From: an uncultured Anaerovibrio sp. | Lineage (GTDB): Bacteria; Bacillota; Negativicutes; Selenomonadales; Selenomonadaceae | NCBI GenBank assembly: GCA_934196075.1 | Contig: CAKPVW010000018.1 | Span: forward strand, 1 to 34,593 | Direction of reading: 5' to 3' | DNA length: 34,593 nt | In this document: positions 15,539 through 24,732 of the stretch, one piece after another | Position numbering within the stretch: position 1 is the stretch's first letter | Layout of the letters: every line of letters starts with the position of its first letter | Program-made: the position numbers and the translations under genes | The notes under the pieces: generated by a model | The model's database searches: none | What the model was told of the DNA's origin: nothing | What the model saw: only the letters and a program-made list of their open reading frames with translations

Positions 15539-15976
15539 TCAAGCATTGCGAAGATTATTGGTAATACGTTCAGCATATACTCTCAGTTCTCCTAACTCGT
15601 GGTTAGACAAACCATTATACGCCATCTTAACCCACTCATCCTCGATTTTCACAATAGCTTCACCAACAGTTCTACCTTCCTCAGTAAGGAAGATATGGTT
15701 TCTACGATGATCCTGTGGATCCTTTAAACGATGAATCAAGCCTGAATCACTTAATGCATTCAATTCTCGGGTAACAAAAGCCTTATCCATGCTAAGTCTG
15801 CTGCTTATATCATCCTGCACTAGACCTTCATTCTCAAAAACTGCATAAAGCACCGAACCTCGGGAACTTGTCTTGATTCCCAATGGCTGCAAGCGTACCA
15901 TCATAAACTCTTTGTGTCTCTGTCGGATGAAGGATACCATTGTATCGATTTCATCCCTTACCTTCCTATTTTCCAT
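15539..15976 (-). CDS. MarR family transcriptional regulator
   Basis: 145 residues with the MarR winged-helix layout: N-terminal dimer helix, then VLYAVFENEGLVQDDISSRL, the recognition helix MDKAFVTRELNALSDSGLIHR, and the wing DPQDHRRNHIFLTEEGR. Members respond to small phenolic or oxidative ligands and usually regulate adjacent genes. Here the neighbours are the polyamine operon upstream and pheST downstream, with no exporter next to it, so the target is unclear. GGGAGG is about 9-10 nt before the ATG. The 262 nt between it and nspC contain A/T-rich sequence with no clear terminator or strong promoter. Confidence 0.93.
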   Translation of the reverse strand: MENRKVRDEIDTMVSFIRQRHKEFMMVRLQPLGIKTSSRGSVLYAVFENEGLVQDDISSRLSMDKAFVTRELNALSDSGLIHRLKDPQDHRRNHIFLTEEGRTVGEAIVKIEDEWVKMAYNGLSNHELGELRVYAERITNNLRNA

Positions 15977-16238
15977 ATGGCTGCCCCTCCCAACGTCATA
16001 TTAAAAACTATACGGTTAATTTTTCCTATATTTCCCAATTAAAACCTCTACCCTGTGCCAAGAAAACAGTTCTCCATTTTCTTTATTATTAATACAATGT
16101 CCCGTCACCTATATATGTAGAACATCGGATATCTCATTATATAAAATTTTGCAATATACGTAAATATCAAATGTTCACTTTTGTGTATTTTTATAAAAAT
16201 TGGACTTTATACCTACCTGCCATAGGATTAAAACCATT

Positions 16239-17393
16239 TTACAATCTACACTTAAAATTACTATAGTCAAATCTCTTAATACACTTTAATCCTTCCTGAC
16301 TATCTACATAGTAAATATCAGGCAAAGCCATACCATTAAAGGTATTATTTTTGACCATCGTGTATATAGCCATATCGCCAAACAACAACCGCTGTCCCTT
16401 CTGCAGCGGTGCATCGAAGGAATAAATACCTATATTATCCCCAGCCAAACAGGTTGCCCCGGCCAGCATGTAGGAATACTCTAGCTCATTTTCTTCCCCG
16501 CTGCCCAAAAGGGGCGGCCTATATGGCATTTCAATAACATCCGGCATATGACAGGCAGCAGATGCATCCAGAATAGCTACAGGCATTTCCCGCTGTGGCC
16601 CCTGCACTATCTCCAAAACTTCTGTTACCAAAAAACCTGCATTCAATGCTACTGCCTCACCAGGCTCCAAATAAACCTTGAGACCATATTTCTCCTGCAT
16701 TCGACGAATACAGGATTCCAACAAGGCAATATTATACCCAGCCTTGGTAATATGATGCCCCCCACCAAAATTAATCCATTTCAGCTGAGGCAAAAATTCT
16801 CCAAATTTCTCCTCTACAGCCTCCAATGTTTCTGCTAAAGGCTCTGCCCCCTGCTCACACAAAGTATGAAAATGAAAACCTGTCAACCCCTTTAGATCTT
16901 CAGGTTGGATTTCACTAATTCTAGCCCCAAGCCTAGACAAAGGAGAACAAGGGTCATAAATAGCATGATCCTGAGTAGAATGCTCTGGGTTGATGCGCAA
17001 ACCGCATTCCTTATGAGCTGCCAAGGCTCTCTCCCGAAATTTCTTCCACTGAGCCATAGAATTAAAAACAAAGTGATCACAATACTGCAACAGCTCTGGG
17101 AATTCTTTATCCTGAAAAGCAGGATTAAAAACATGATTTTCCCCGGGAAATTCCTCATAAGCCAGACGGGCTTCAAAAAGGCCGCTAGCCGCAGCCCCCT
17201 TGAGATATTTGGCAATCAGTGGATAGCAGGCATACATGGAAAAGGCCTTCTGCGCCAACAGAATACTACAACCAGTTCTGTCCTGAACTCCCTTGAGAAT
17301 TTCCAGATTGTGAATCAATTGCTTTTCATCAATAACATAGGCAGGCGTGGCAACCTCCTGCAGCCAAGCAGGCTGCTTCTCCATAGCTGCCAT
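16239..17393 (-). CDS. nspC: carboxynorspermidine decarboxylase
   Basis: 384 residues, PLP-dependent, alanine-racemase-like barrel. It decarboxylates carboxyspermidine or carboxynorspermidine, the last step of the aspartate-semialdehyde route to spermidine. TPAYVIDEKQLIHNLEIL opens the protein, the PLP lysine is in LLAQKAFSM, FHFHTLCEQ and NFGGGHHITKAGYN are diagnostic for NspC, and LDASAACHMPDVIEMPYRP is the dimer-partner motif. The ATG shares a base with the upstream stop (TAATG), so it is tightly coupled to the synthase gene; a second ATG three codons later is also possible. Last gene of the polyamine operon. Confidence 0.96.
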   Translation of the reverse strand: MAAMEKQPAWLQEVATPAYVIDEKQLIHNLEILKGVQDRTGCSILLAQKAFSMYACYPLIAKYLKGAAASGLFEARLAYEEFPGENHVFNPAFQDKEFPELLQYCDHFVFNSMAQWKKFRERALAAHKECGLRINPEHSTQDHAIYDPCSPLSRLGARISEIQPEDLKGLTGFHFHTLCEQGAEPLAETLEAVEEKFGEFLPQLKWINFGGGHHITKAGYNIALLESCIRRMQEKYGLKVYLEPGEAVALNAGFLVTEVLEIVQGPQREMPVAILDASAACHMPDVIEMPYRPPLLGSGEENELEYSYMLAGATCLAGDNIGIYSFDAPLQKGQRLLFGDMAIYTMVKNNTFNGMALPDIYYVDSQEGLKCIKRFDYSNFKCRL

Positions 17394-18592
17394 TAGTCAA
17401 CCAGCTCCGGATTGAAGCTCTCCTGCCAAGGCAGACCCCATTTATTCAGAGCATCCATAAATGGATCTGGATCAAACTCCTCAATATTATATACACCTGG
17501 CTTACTCCAAGTGCCGTTCATTACCAGCATAGCACCAATCATCGCAGGTACACCAGTGGTATAAGAAACAGCCTGAGAACCTACCTCCTTGTAACATTCC
17601 TGATGATCGCAGACATTGTAGAGATAATAGGTCTTATCCTTGCCATCTTTTTTGCCACGGAAGATACAGCCAATATTGGTCTTACCTACAGTTCTTGGGC
17701 CCAGGCTGGCTGGATCAGGCAATACTGCCTTCAGGAACTGCAATGGAATAATCTTCTTGCCCTCAAACTCAATTGGCTCAATAGAGGTCATGCCTACATT
17801 TTCCAAGCATTTGAGATGACGGAGATAGCTCTCTCCAAAGGTCATAAAGAAGCGAATTCTCTTGATACCAGGAATATTGATACCCAGAGATTCCAGTTCC
17901 TCGTGATGAAGCAGATACATATCCTTTGGCCCTACCTCTGGGAAATTGTATACCCTCTTAATCTCCATAGGCTCTGTCTCTACCCATTTGCCATCTTCCC
18001 AATAGCTTCCCTTGGCAGAAACCTCACGAATATTAATCTCAGGGTTGAAATTGGTAGCAAATGGATAACCATGGTCACCAGCATTACAATCCAAAATATC
18101 AATATAATTAATTTCATCAAAATGATGTTTCAAGGCATAGGCACTAAATACACCGGTAACACCAGGATCGAAGCCAGAGCCCAGCAAAGCAGTAATACCA
18201 GCCTTCTCGAATTTCTCACGATAAGCCCACTGCCACTTGTACTCAAATTTGGCGGTGTCCTCAGGCTCATAGTTGGCTGTATCAACATAGCTAACCTTGC
18301 ATTCCAGGCAGGCATCCATAATAGTCAAATCCTGATATGGCAGAGCCAAATTCAAAACAACATCTGGCTTTACCTTGTTAATCAAGGTCACCAGCTCATC
18401 AACACTGTTAGCATCCACCTGCGCAGTGGTGATTTTGCACTTACTGCCAGAAAGCTTTTCCTTTAGAGCATCGCATTTGCTGACAGTACGGCTGGCAATG
18501 CAAATTTCATCGAAAGCATCGCTATTCTGCACACACTTATGAATAGCCACACTGGCTACTCCACCACATCCGATAATTAAAGCTTTTCCCAT
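17393..18592 (-). CDS. carboxynorspermidine synthase (saccharopine dehydrogenase family)
   Basis: 399 residues. An NADPH-dependent enzyme that condenses putrescine (or diaminopropane) with L-aspartate 4-semialdehyde to carboxyspermidine. It has an N-terminal Rossmann motif ALIIGCGGVASVAIHKC, then VLNLALPYQDLTIMDACLE and LLGSGFDPGVTGVFSAYA, as in the Lys1-like family. The neighbouring decarboxylase NspC fixes the function as polyamine rather than lysine metabolism. The ATG at 18592 has GGAGGT 6-7 nt upstream; the six-codon extension upstream is not needed. The substrate-forming gene asd lies 6.5 kb away in the window. Confidence 0.95.
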   Translation of the reverse strand: MGKALIIGCGGVASVAIHKCVQNSDAFDEICIASRTVSKCDALKEKLSGSKCKITTAQVDANSVDELVTLINKVKPDVVLNLALPYQDLTIMDACLECKVSYVDTANYEPEDTAKFEYKWQWAYREKFEKAGITALLGSGFDPGVTGVFSAYALKHHFDEINYIDILDCNAGDHGYPFATNFNPEINIREVSAKGSYWEDGKWVETEPMEIKRVYNFPEVGPKDMYLLHHEELESLGINIPGIKRIRFFMTFGESYLRHLKCLENVGMTSIEPIEFEGKKIIPLQFLKAVLPDPASLGPRTVGKTNIGCIFRGKKDGKDKTYYLYNVCDHQECYKEVGSQAVSYTTGVPAMIGAMLVMNGTWSKPGVYNIEEFDPDPFMDALNKWGLPWQESFNPELVD

Positions 18593-18622
18593 AGTTTTAC
18601 CTCCAAACAATTATTTTCCATA

Positions 18623-19501
18623 TTAAATATTTATTGGCCCTTTAAGAAAAGGAGCCTCTAATTTCAAAAGCATTTCCCGCATAATTTTCAGAGCTGCCGC
18701 TGTAGAAGCACCACTCTGATCATAGGCAGGAGAAAGCTCTACCAAATCGCAGCCCACTACATTCAGGCCGCAGCCAGCCAAAGCCGCCTCCAGCAAGTCT
18801 TTGAAAGAAACGCCGCCGTATTCCGGCGTACCTGTCCCCGGAAAAACAGAAGGATCCATAACATCCAAATCAATAGTAAAATAAACTGGCTTGCCCTGCA
18901 AAGCAGCTAAGGCCTCTGGCATAGCCTGCAAATCAAAGGGACGCAAATTGGTATGTTCCTTGGCCCACTGGAATTCCTCCCGCATACCGCTGCGGATTCC
19001 CAGCTGCCAAATACGATTATCTCCTACCAAGTCCCAAATACGACGCAAAACTGTAGCATGAGACAACTCTGCCCCTAGATATTCCTGACGCAAATCTGTA
19101 TGGGCATCAAAATGCAGAATATGCAAATCAGGATATTTTTTCTGAGCAGCTCTTACAGCGCCCAAAGTCACCAGATGCTCACCGCCAATCATAAAGGGCA
19201 GTTTGCCAGCAGTCAGAATTTTCTCTGCTCTAGCTTCTATATCCTGAAGAGCCATCTCCGTATTGCCAAAGCACAGCTCCAAATCACCGCTGTCCATAAT
19301 AGCAGCATTCTCTAAATCCAAATCCTGATAGGGACTATAAGTTTCCAAGCCATAGGATTCGCCCCTCATAGTACGGCTGGCAAATCTGGTGCCTGGACGA
19401 AAAGAGGTGGTAGAATCAAAAGGCGCACCATAAATAACAATTCTAGCTTCTTCCCAAGACGCCTCACAGCCCAAAAATGTTTCTACATTAGTCTTCAACA
19501 T
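18623..19501 (-). CDS. speB: agmatinase
   Basis: 292 residues, ureohydrolase (arginase) family; hydrolyses agmatine to putrescine and urea. The binuclear Mn ligands are all present: GGEHLVTLG, HFDAHTDLRQEY, and TIDLDVMDPSVFPGTGTPE. It belongs with the SpeA decarboxylase two genes upstream (arginine to agmatine to putrescine). Its start overlaps the end of speE by 14 nt, indicating translational coupling. No signal sequence; cytoplasmic. Confidence 0.95.
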   Translation of the reverse strand: MLKTNVETFLGCEASWEEARIVIYGAPFDSTTSFRPGTRFASRTMRGESYGLETYSPYQDLDLENAAIMDSGDLELCFGNTEMALQDIEARAEKILTAGKLPFMIGGEHLVTLGAVRAAQKKYPDLHILHFDAHTDLRQEYLGAELSHATVLRRIWDLVGDNRIWQLGIRSGMREEFQWAKEHTNLRPFDLQAMPEALAALQGKPVYFTIDLDVMDPSVFPGTGTPEYGGVSFKDLLEAALAGCGLNVVGCDLVELSPAYDQSGASTAAALKIMREMLLKLEAPFLKGPINI

Positions 19502-20339
19502 CTCTTAACAATTCCTCCACATAATTTGGCAAGGCAAAAGAGCCTGCATGCAACGGACAATTGTAATATCGGCATCGAATCCGCAAATCCTTCCAAGCCT
19601 GCCAATTCACATCTTTAACTGGATGATATTTTCTTGAAGCAAAACCAAAAAGCCAATGTCCAGAAGGATAAGTAGGAATATGTACCTGATATACCCGGCT
19701 TATTGGAAAGGAATGACATATCCGCTTATGGGCGCGCTGCATGGCATAAGCATCCTCCTGATAAAAAGGACTCTCATGCTGATTGACCATAATGCCATCC
19801 TCATGCAGAGCCTTGAAGCAGTTGCCATAGAATTCCTTGGTAAACAGACCCTCTCCAGGACCAAATGGATCCGTAGAATCCACAATTATCAAATCATATT
19901 CATCCTCCACATGGCGAATGAATTTCAAGCCATCCTCATAGTAGCAGTGAACCCGTGGATCCTCCAAGGCACAAGCTACCTTGGGCAGATACAGCTTGCT
20001 TATATCCACTACCCGCTCATCAATCTCTACCAAATCTATTTTTTCAATGGTCTTATACTTACACAGCTCCCGTACCGTACCGCCATCACCACCGCCAATA
20101 ACCAAAATATTTTTGGCCTGTGGATGCACGCACATAGGAACATGAGCAATCATTTCATGATAGATAAATTCATCCTTCTCCGTCAGCATCAAATATCCAT
20201 CCAGGGTCAAAACCCGGCCAAATTCCTCCGATTCAAATACATCAATCCGTTGGAACTCACTTTGCTCACTAAAAAACTGACGATCAACCTTGATAGAAAA
20301 CCTCACATTAGGAGTATGCTGTTCTGTAAACCAGAGCAT
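19488..20339 (-). CDS. speE: spermidine synthase
   Basis: 283 residues; transfers aminopropyl from decarboxylated SAM to putrescine. The N-terminus MLWFTEQHTPNVRFSIKV is the usual one. The catalytic strand LTLDGYLMLTEKDEFIYHEMIAH is followed by the nucleotide motif VIGGGDGGTVREL and the acid pair VDSTDPFGPGEGLF. The ATG at 20339 is taken because AGGAG lies about 10 nt upstream; a GTG at 20348 abuts that site. It sits between speA and speB in the operon. Confidence 0.97.
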   Translation of the reverse strand: MLWFTEQHTPNVRFSIKVDRQFFSEQSEFQRIDVFESEEFGRVLTLDGYLMLTEKDEFIYHEMIAHVPMCVHPQAKNILVIGGGDGGTVRELCKYKTIEKIDLVEIDERVVDISKLYLPKVACALEDPRVHCYYEDGLKFIRHVEDEYDLIIVDSTDPFGPGEGLFTKEFYGNCFKALHEDGIMVNQHESPFYQEDAYAMQRAHKRICHSFPISRVYQVHIPTYPSGHWLFGFASRKYHPVKDVNWQAWKDLRIRCRYYNCPLHAGSFALPNYVEELLRDVED

Positions 20340-20404
20340 GCCAGTCACTCTCCTCTCAACAGATGTTCACCCTAAATACTATGAAAAAATATATTAACTC
20401 ATCA

Positions 20405-21859
20405 CTAGATATGAGTCAAAACATTGAGCTGCCTTAACTCCATATCCTCAGGCCCCGTCATCTGACACCCCTTTTTACGGGCATAACGTATATAACGAAG
20501 AATCTCCTCTGTTATCCGCTCTCCTGGTGCCAGAATCGGAATCCCTGGTGGATAGCACATTACAAACTCACTGCAAACTCTCCCCAAGGTATCTGCCAGA
20601 GGCAGTGGTTCCTTGTCCCCGTAAAAAGCCTCCTGAGGACCACAAACAACTTGAGGACTAATATATTCTGCTTTCAGCATTTCACGGCCTGTCTGACGAT
20701 AGTTACGCCGGATTTCCGCTAAGGCCGAAACCAATCTTTCAATATCTTTTTCCCTATCGCCTACAGATACATAGGCTAAAAGATTAGCAATATCCCCAAA
20801 CTCCGTCTGAATATCATATTCATCCCTCAGCAGGTCATAAACCTCCACCCCTGCCAAACCAATCGAGCGAGTATATATAGCCAGCTTGGTAATATCAAAA
20901 TCGTAGATGGAATCACCATTGACCAGCTCTGAGGAATAAGCATAATAGTCCCCAATAGCATTAATCTCATCTCTGGCATATTGCACCTGAGCAATAATTT
21001 TGTCCACCAGCTCTCTACCCCGCAAGGCCATATTACGACGGGAAATATCTAGACTAACCATCAACAAATAAGAGGCACTGGTAGTCTGAGTCAAATTGAT
21101 AATCTGATGCACATAGCCCTGAGACACCCTATCTCCAATCAACAAAATAGAGCTCTGGGTCAGAGAGCCCCCGGATTTGTGCATAGATATGGCAGCCATA
21201 TCGGCTCCAGCATGCATAGCAGCTATAGGCAGCTTGTCGCTAAAATACAAATGAGAACCATGAGCCTCATCTGCCAAAAGCAACATGCCGTGTTCATGGG
21301 CCAGCTTGGCAATGGATTTTATATCGGAGCAAATACCATAATAAGTAGGATTATTCACCAGCACCGCTTTGGCATCGGGATTTTCCTTGATGGCCTGCTC
21401 CACATCTGCTACGCTCATGCCCAAGGAAATCCCCAGCATAGGATCCATCTGAGGATTTACATATACTGGTACCGCCCCACAAAGAATCAAGGCATTGATA
21501 GCACTGCGATGTACATTACGAGGCATAATAATTTTATCCCCCTGCTTGCAGACAGACATAACCATAGCCTGTACAGCCGATGTAGTGCCCCCTACCATAA
21601 AAAAAGCATGGGCAGCGCCAAAGGCCTCAGCCGCCAGTTCCTCCGCTTCTTTGATAACCGAAACAGGATGACAGAGATTATCCAGCATCTTCATGGAATT
21701 TACGTCCACAGACAGACATTGCTCCCCCAGAAATTTGGTCAACTCTGGATTACCTCGCCCACGCTTGTGTCCAGGCACATCAAAGGGCACAAGTCTGGCA
21801 ATCTTCATTTTCTCCAATGCCTCTAGAATAGGGGCACTTTCCTGTGAGATATATTTCAT
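20405..21859 (-). CDS. speA: Orn/Lys/Arg decarboxylase, probably arginine decarboxylase
   Basis: 484 residues, fold-type I PLP enzyme of the Bacillus SpeA type. PFDVPGHKRGRG opens the N-domain; MVGGTTSAVQAMV, LLADEAHGSHLYF and the PLP lysine in ISMHKSGGSLTQSS follow. The C-terminal domain has CYPPGIPILAPGE. Family members act on arginine, ornithine or lysine. The adjacent agmatinase argues for arginine (agmatine product); cadaverine production from lysine cannot be excluded. The ATG at 21859 has GGGGGG about 10 nt upstream; a 35-codon extension reading into the intergenic region is unlikely. Confidence 0.93.
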   Translation of the reverse strand: MKYISQESAPILEALEKMKIARLVPFDVPGHKRGRGNPELTKFLGEQCLSVDVNSMKMLDNLCHPVSVIKEAEELAAEAFGAAHAFFMVGGTTSAVQAMVMSVCKQGDKIIMPRNVHRSAINALILCGAVPVYVNPQMDPMLGISLGMSVADVEQAIKENPDAKAVLVNNPTYYGICSDIKSIAKLAHEHGMLLLADEAHGSHLYFSDKLPIAAMHAGADMAAISMHKSGGSLTQSSILLIGDRVSQGYVHQIINLTQTTSASYLLMVSLDISRRNMALRGRELVDKIIAQVQYARDEINAIGDYYAYSSELVNGDSIYDFDITKLAIYTRSIGLAGVEVYDLLRDEYDIQTEFGDIANLLAYVSVGDREKDIERLVSALAEIRRNYRQTGREMLKAEYISPQVVCGPQEAFYGDKEPLPLADTLGRVCSEFVMCYPPGIPILAPGERITEEILRYIRYARKKGCQMTGPEDMELRQLNVLTHI

Positions 21860-21929
21860 CTTATATATTCCCCCCTGTACAAAATAATAAAGTCCAGCAC
21901 AAAACCAACCCTGCTGACAAAGCAGAATC

Positions 21930-22760
21930 TTAGCTGAAAATATTACTGCCACTATAGATTTCAATCATCTCGCGACGCAGACTATTGTGAATATCCAATC
22001 TTGTCTTGGGAGGAATCTCATATATATCTGTATTAAACAAATAGTTTTTCAGGTCCAGCTCCTTGATCAGCATCTTGGTGTGAAATAGATTTGCCTGATA
22101 GATATTAATATCTACAGCATCGTATTTATCCAGAGTTTCCTTCTTGATAAAATTCTGAATAGAGGTAATATTATGATCCATAAACAGCTTGCGGCCAGCC
22201 ATATTTCTGGTAAAGCCCCGCACTCGATAATCCATAGTAATAATATCTGAATCAAACATACCTATGAGGTAATCCAAAGTTTTGAGAGGCGTAATCTCCC
22301 CACAGGTAGCCACATCGATATCCACTCTAAAGGTGGCAATACTGGTTTCTGGATGAAACTCTGGATATGTATGAACCGTAACATGACTCTTATCCAAATG
22401 TGCCACCACTGTATCACCTTGTATCACATCTGGCACAACCTGACTCTCATGCAACACCTCGGCACAGTTCAATGGTTTTTTTTGGCCAGAAGTTACCGCA
22501 GCTTCCTCGGCTATAAGAAAGGTTACACTGGCACCCTGAGGATCATAATCCTGTTTTGACACACTAAGAACCTTGGCCCCGATCATCTCCGTTACTCGGT
22601 AAAGAATCTTGGTCAAGCGCTCAGAATTGTACTGTGCATCAATATATTTTATATAATCCTGCTGTTCACGGGATGTCTTAGCATAACAAATATCATAGAT
22701 ATTAAAGCTAAGGGATTTGGTCAGGTTGTTAAACCCATACAATTTCAATTTATCTTCCAA
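21930..22760 (-). CDS. speD: S-adenosylmethionine decarboxylase proenzyme, E. coli type
   Basis: About 276 residues; makes decarboxylated SAM, the aminopropyl donor for SpeE. It is a self-cleaving pyruvoyl enzyme: the cleavage serine is in LDKSHVTVHTYPEFHPETS, which leaves pyruvate on the new alpha chain. The N-terminus KLKLYGFNNLTKSLSFNIYDICYAKT is nearly that of E. coli SpeD (class 1A), unlike the short SpeH type of Bacillus. The start is uncertain: TTG at 22760 aligns with the E. coli start and has GGGGGCG about 10 nt upstream, while a GTG at 22793 has no clear spacing. First polyamine gene, 42 nt after the TSUP permease. Confidence 0.93.
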   Translation of the reverse strand: MEDKLKLYGFNNLTKSLSFNIYDICYAKTSREQQDYIKYIDAQYNSERLTKILYRVTEMIGAKVLSVSKQDYDPQGASVTFLIAEEAAVTSGQKKPLNCAEVLHESQVVPDVIQGDTVVAHLDKSHVTVHTYPEFHPETSIATFRVDIDVATCGEITPLKTLDYLIGMFDSDIITMDYRVRGFTRNMAGRKLFMDHNITSIQNFIKKETLDKYDAVDINIYQANLFHTKMLIKELDLKNYLFNTDIYEIPPKTRLDIHNSLRREMIEIYSGSNIFS

Positions 22761-22802
22761 TCTGATCTCACGCCCCCAAATATAATATGCCACCCCCAGG
22801 CA

Positions 22803-23564
22803 TTAGCCTAGAAGGCTCAGCAGTTGTTTGCCAATCAGGAGTGTAGTAACCACAATAAACATAGGCCGTACATAGGTCACACCCTTGGTAATAGCAAATC
22901 TGGCACCACAATAAGCACCAAAAATCATGGTTATACCCATGAAAATACCCATTTCAAAGTTAATCATGCCGGATAGGCCAAAGAAAATAGTTGCTGATAA
23001 ATTGCTGGCAAAATTCAATGCCTTGGTATTGGCTGTAGCACTGATAAAATCAAAGCCTAACATCAGAAAAATAAACAACAGTAATGATCCTGTACCTGGG
23101 CCAAAAAATCCATCATAAAACCCCATAGCCAAAGCAGCAACCATACTCAAAGCCAACATTCGACCAGTCAGCTTGCCAGGCTGTGAATCCTTATCCCAAT
23201 CCTTCTTCAGAATACTATATAGTACCACCACAATCAGCAGCACAACGATCAAAGGTCGAAGGAATTCCGAAGGCACCTGTTGCACAGCCAATACACCTAG
23301 AACAGATCCCAGCAGAGAAAGAGGAAACAGCTTCTTTATAAGCTGTACATCCATCTTGCCCGACCGCACAAAGGTAATAAAACTTGTACAAGCTCCCATT
23401 ACCGCCGCCATTTTGTTGGTCCCTAGAGCCTGCAGGGGAGAAATTCCCGTCAGCATTAAAGCCGGCAGTGATATCATGCCACCGCCGCCAGCAGCCGCAT
23501 CAATAAAAGCTGCTACAAAACCCGTTACCGCAACAAAAATATATATCTCCATATCCATTTGCAC
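22803..23564 (-). CDS. TSUP (TauE/SafE) family membrane permease
   Basis: 253 residues with about eight hydrophobic segments. The N-terminal TGFVAAFIDAAAGGGGMISLPAL and the repeat-like GFYDGFFGPGTGSLLLF are the two half-signatures of TSUP proteins, anion exporters/importers such as those for sulfite, taurine products or sulfoacetate. The substrate is unknown. It is the first gene of the transcript that continues into speD, so a role in handling sulfur compounds linked to SAM use, or simply co-transcription, is possible. The GTG at 23564 follows GAGGAG by 5 nt; an ATG two codons later is an alternative. It has its own promoter at 23586-23615. Confidence 0.9.
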   Translation of the reverse strand: MQMDMEIYIFVAVTGFVAAFIDAAAGGGGMISLPALMLTGISPLQALGTNKMAAVMGACTSFITFVRSGKMDVQLIKKLFPLSLLGSVLGVLAVQQVPSEFLRPLIVVLLIVVVLYSILKKDWDKDSQPGKLTGRMLALSMVAALAMGFYDGFFGPGTGSLLLFIFLMLGFDFISATANTKALNFASNLSATIFFGLSGMINFEMGIFMGITMIFGAYCGARFAITKGVTYVRPMFIVVTTLLIGKQLLSLLG

Positions 23565-23585
23565 AAAAACTCCTCATTTGCCTAT

Positions 23586-23615
23586 ATTATAGCAAAAATA
23601 AAATAATAAAAGCAA
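23586..23615 (-). promoter_or_regulatory. promoter of TSUP-polyamine operon
   Basis: Minus strand: -35 TTGCTT (23615-23610), 18-nt spacer, extended -10 TGCTATAAT with the hexamer at 23591-23586, only about 15-20 nt before the TSUP ribosome site. No other promoter was seen between here and nspC, so this probably drives all seven genes. Confidence 0.6.
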
Positions 23616-23673
23616 CAAAATATATAGGTATAGTTTACTAGCCGTCTAAAACAATCCAGCTAAATAAAACCCC

Positions 23674-24558
23674 CTAGCGCAAAATCACTTTATCTGGCAG
23701 TATAGCCTGCTGCAGCAAGTCAAAATGCCCCATACCTACAAACTGTCCTTGACTATATATTCTGAGAGCTACATTTTCCTTAGCCTGATAACGCTTAGCA
23801 AACTGCCTATCATGGGTAAGCAGTCCATTGGTAAAAGCCTTCAGCCTATCCTCAGGCAGATTGTAAGCCATAATATGCTCCAAATATGCATCCATGGACA
23901 GCAAAGCCTCTGACTTTAGCTCTGCCAGCTCCTCTACAGATACAGCATCCTCCAAGGTAAATTTACCTACAGAACGACGCACCAAAAAGGACATGGTGGC
24001 AGGAATTCCCAGCCAATTGCCCAAATCAGTACATAGACTGCGGATATAGGTACCTTTGGAGCACTCCACATCAAATACAATATGCCGCTGTCCCCTATGC
24101 ATTAATTTGATACCATGAATCTGTACCTGTCTAGCAGGAATATCCACCTTCTGGCCCTCCCGCAGCAAATCACAGGCACGGCGGCCATTGATTTTGATCG
24201 CAGAATGAGCTGGCGGTATTTGAGTAATATTGCCCTTAAAATGTTGAAAAGCCTCCTCCAATCTCTCTGGAGCGGGCATTGCAAAGCTATCTGACTGCTC
24301 TAGAACCTCACCGCTATCATCACCGCTATCTGTAGTATAGCCAAATAAAAGCTCTGCTCTATATGCTTTTTCCACACCATCCAGATACTCTATAAGCCTG
24401 GTAGCCCTGCCTACGGCAATAGGCAGTACCCCTGCTGCACCAGGGTCAAGAGTACCAGCATGTCCAATCTTTTTCTCTCCCAGCTGTCTCCGCACATATC
24501 CCACAGCATCGTGAGAGGTCATGCCCGGTGGCTTCAGCAGATTGATAAATCCATCCAC
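23674..24558 (-). CDS. truB: tRNA pseudouridine(55) synthase
   Basis: 294 residues; makes pseudouridine-55 in the T-loop of tRNAs. GFINLLKPPGMTSHD and the catalytic-Asp motif KIGHAGTLDPGAAGVLPIAVGRATR are diagnostic, then IPPAHSAIKINGRRACDLLR and CSKGTYIRSLCTDLG. A C-terminal PUA-like region follows. Start GTG at 24558 with AGGAGG 9 nt upstream. In most Firmicutes it sits by rbfA or ribF; neither is present here. Confidence 0.97.
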   Translation of the reverse strand: MDGFINLLKPPGMTSHDAVGYVRRQLGEKKIGHAGTLDPGAAGVLPIAVGRATRLIEYLDGVEKAYRAELLFGYTTDSGDDSGEVLEQSDSFAMPAPERLEEAFQHFKGNITQIPPAHSAIKINGRRACDLLREGQKVDIPARQVQIHGIKLMHRGQRHIVFDVECSKGTYIRSLCTDLGNWLGIPATMSFLVRRSVGKFTLEDAVSVEELAELKSEALLSMDAYLEHIMAYNLPEDRLKAFTNGLLTHDRQFAKRYQAKENVALRIYSQGQFVGMGHFDLLQQAILPDKVILR

Positions 24559-24732
24559 CTAACAAATCCTCCTTTGCGCAATAAAATATCCTCAGCCCCC
24601 TCTCTCTAAAGACAGACGGCCTCGGATATCTCTTCTTATTTTGTAGGTCTATTCCGTACAATACGTTAATAGATTTGACACAAAATCCTTATTCATAACG
24701 ATTATATCAGATGTAGAGCCTCTATACCATAT

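Noticed and set aside
15977..16238. Strong promoter or terminator between nspC and the MarR gene
   Set aside because: Only A/T-rich sequence and poorly spaced hexamers were found; nothing firm enough to list.
24446..24661. 71-codon minus-strand frame upstream of truB
   Set aside because: Overlaps the truB start and its ribosome site; no recognised motif.
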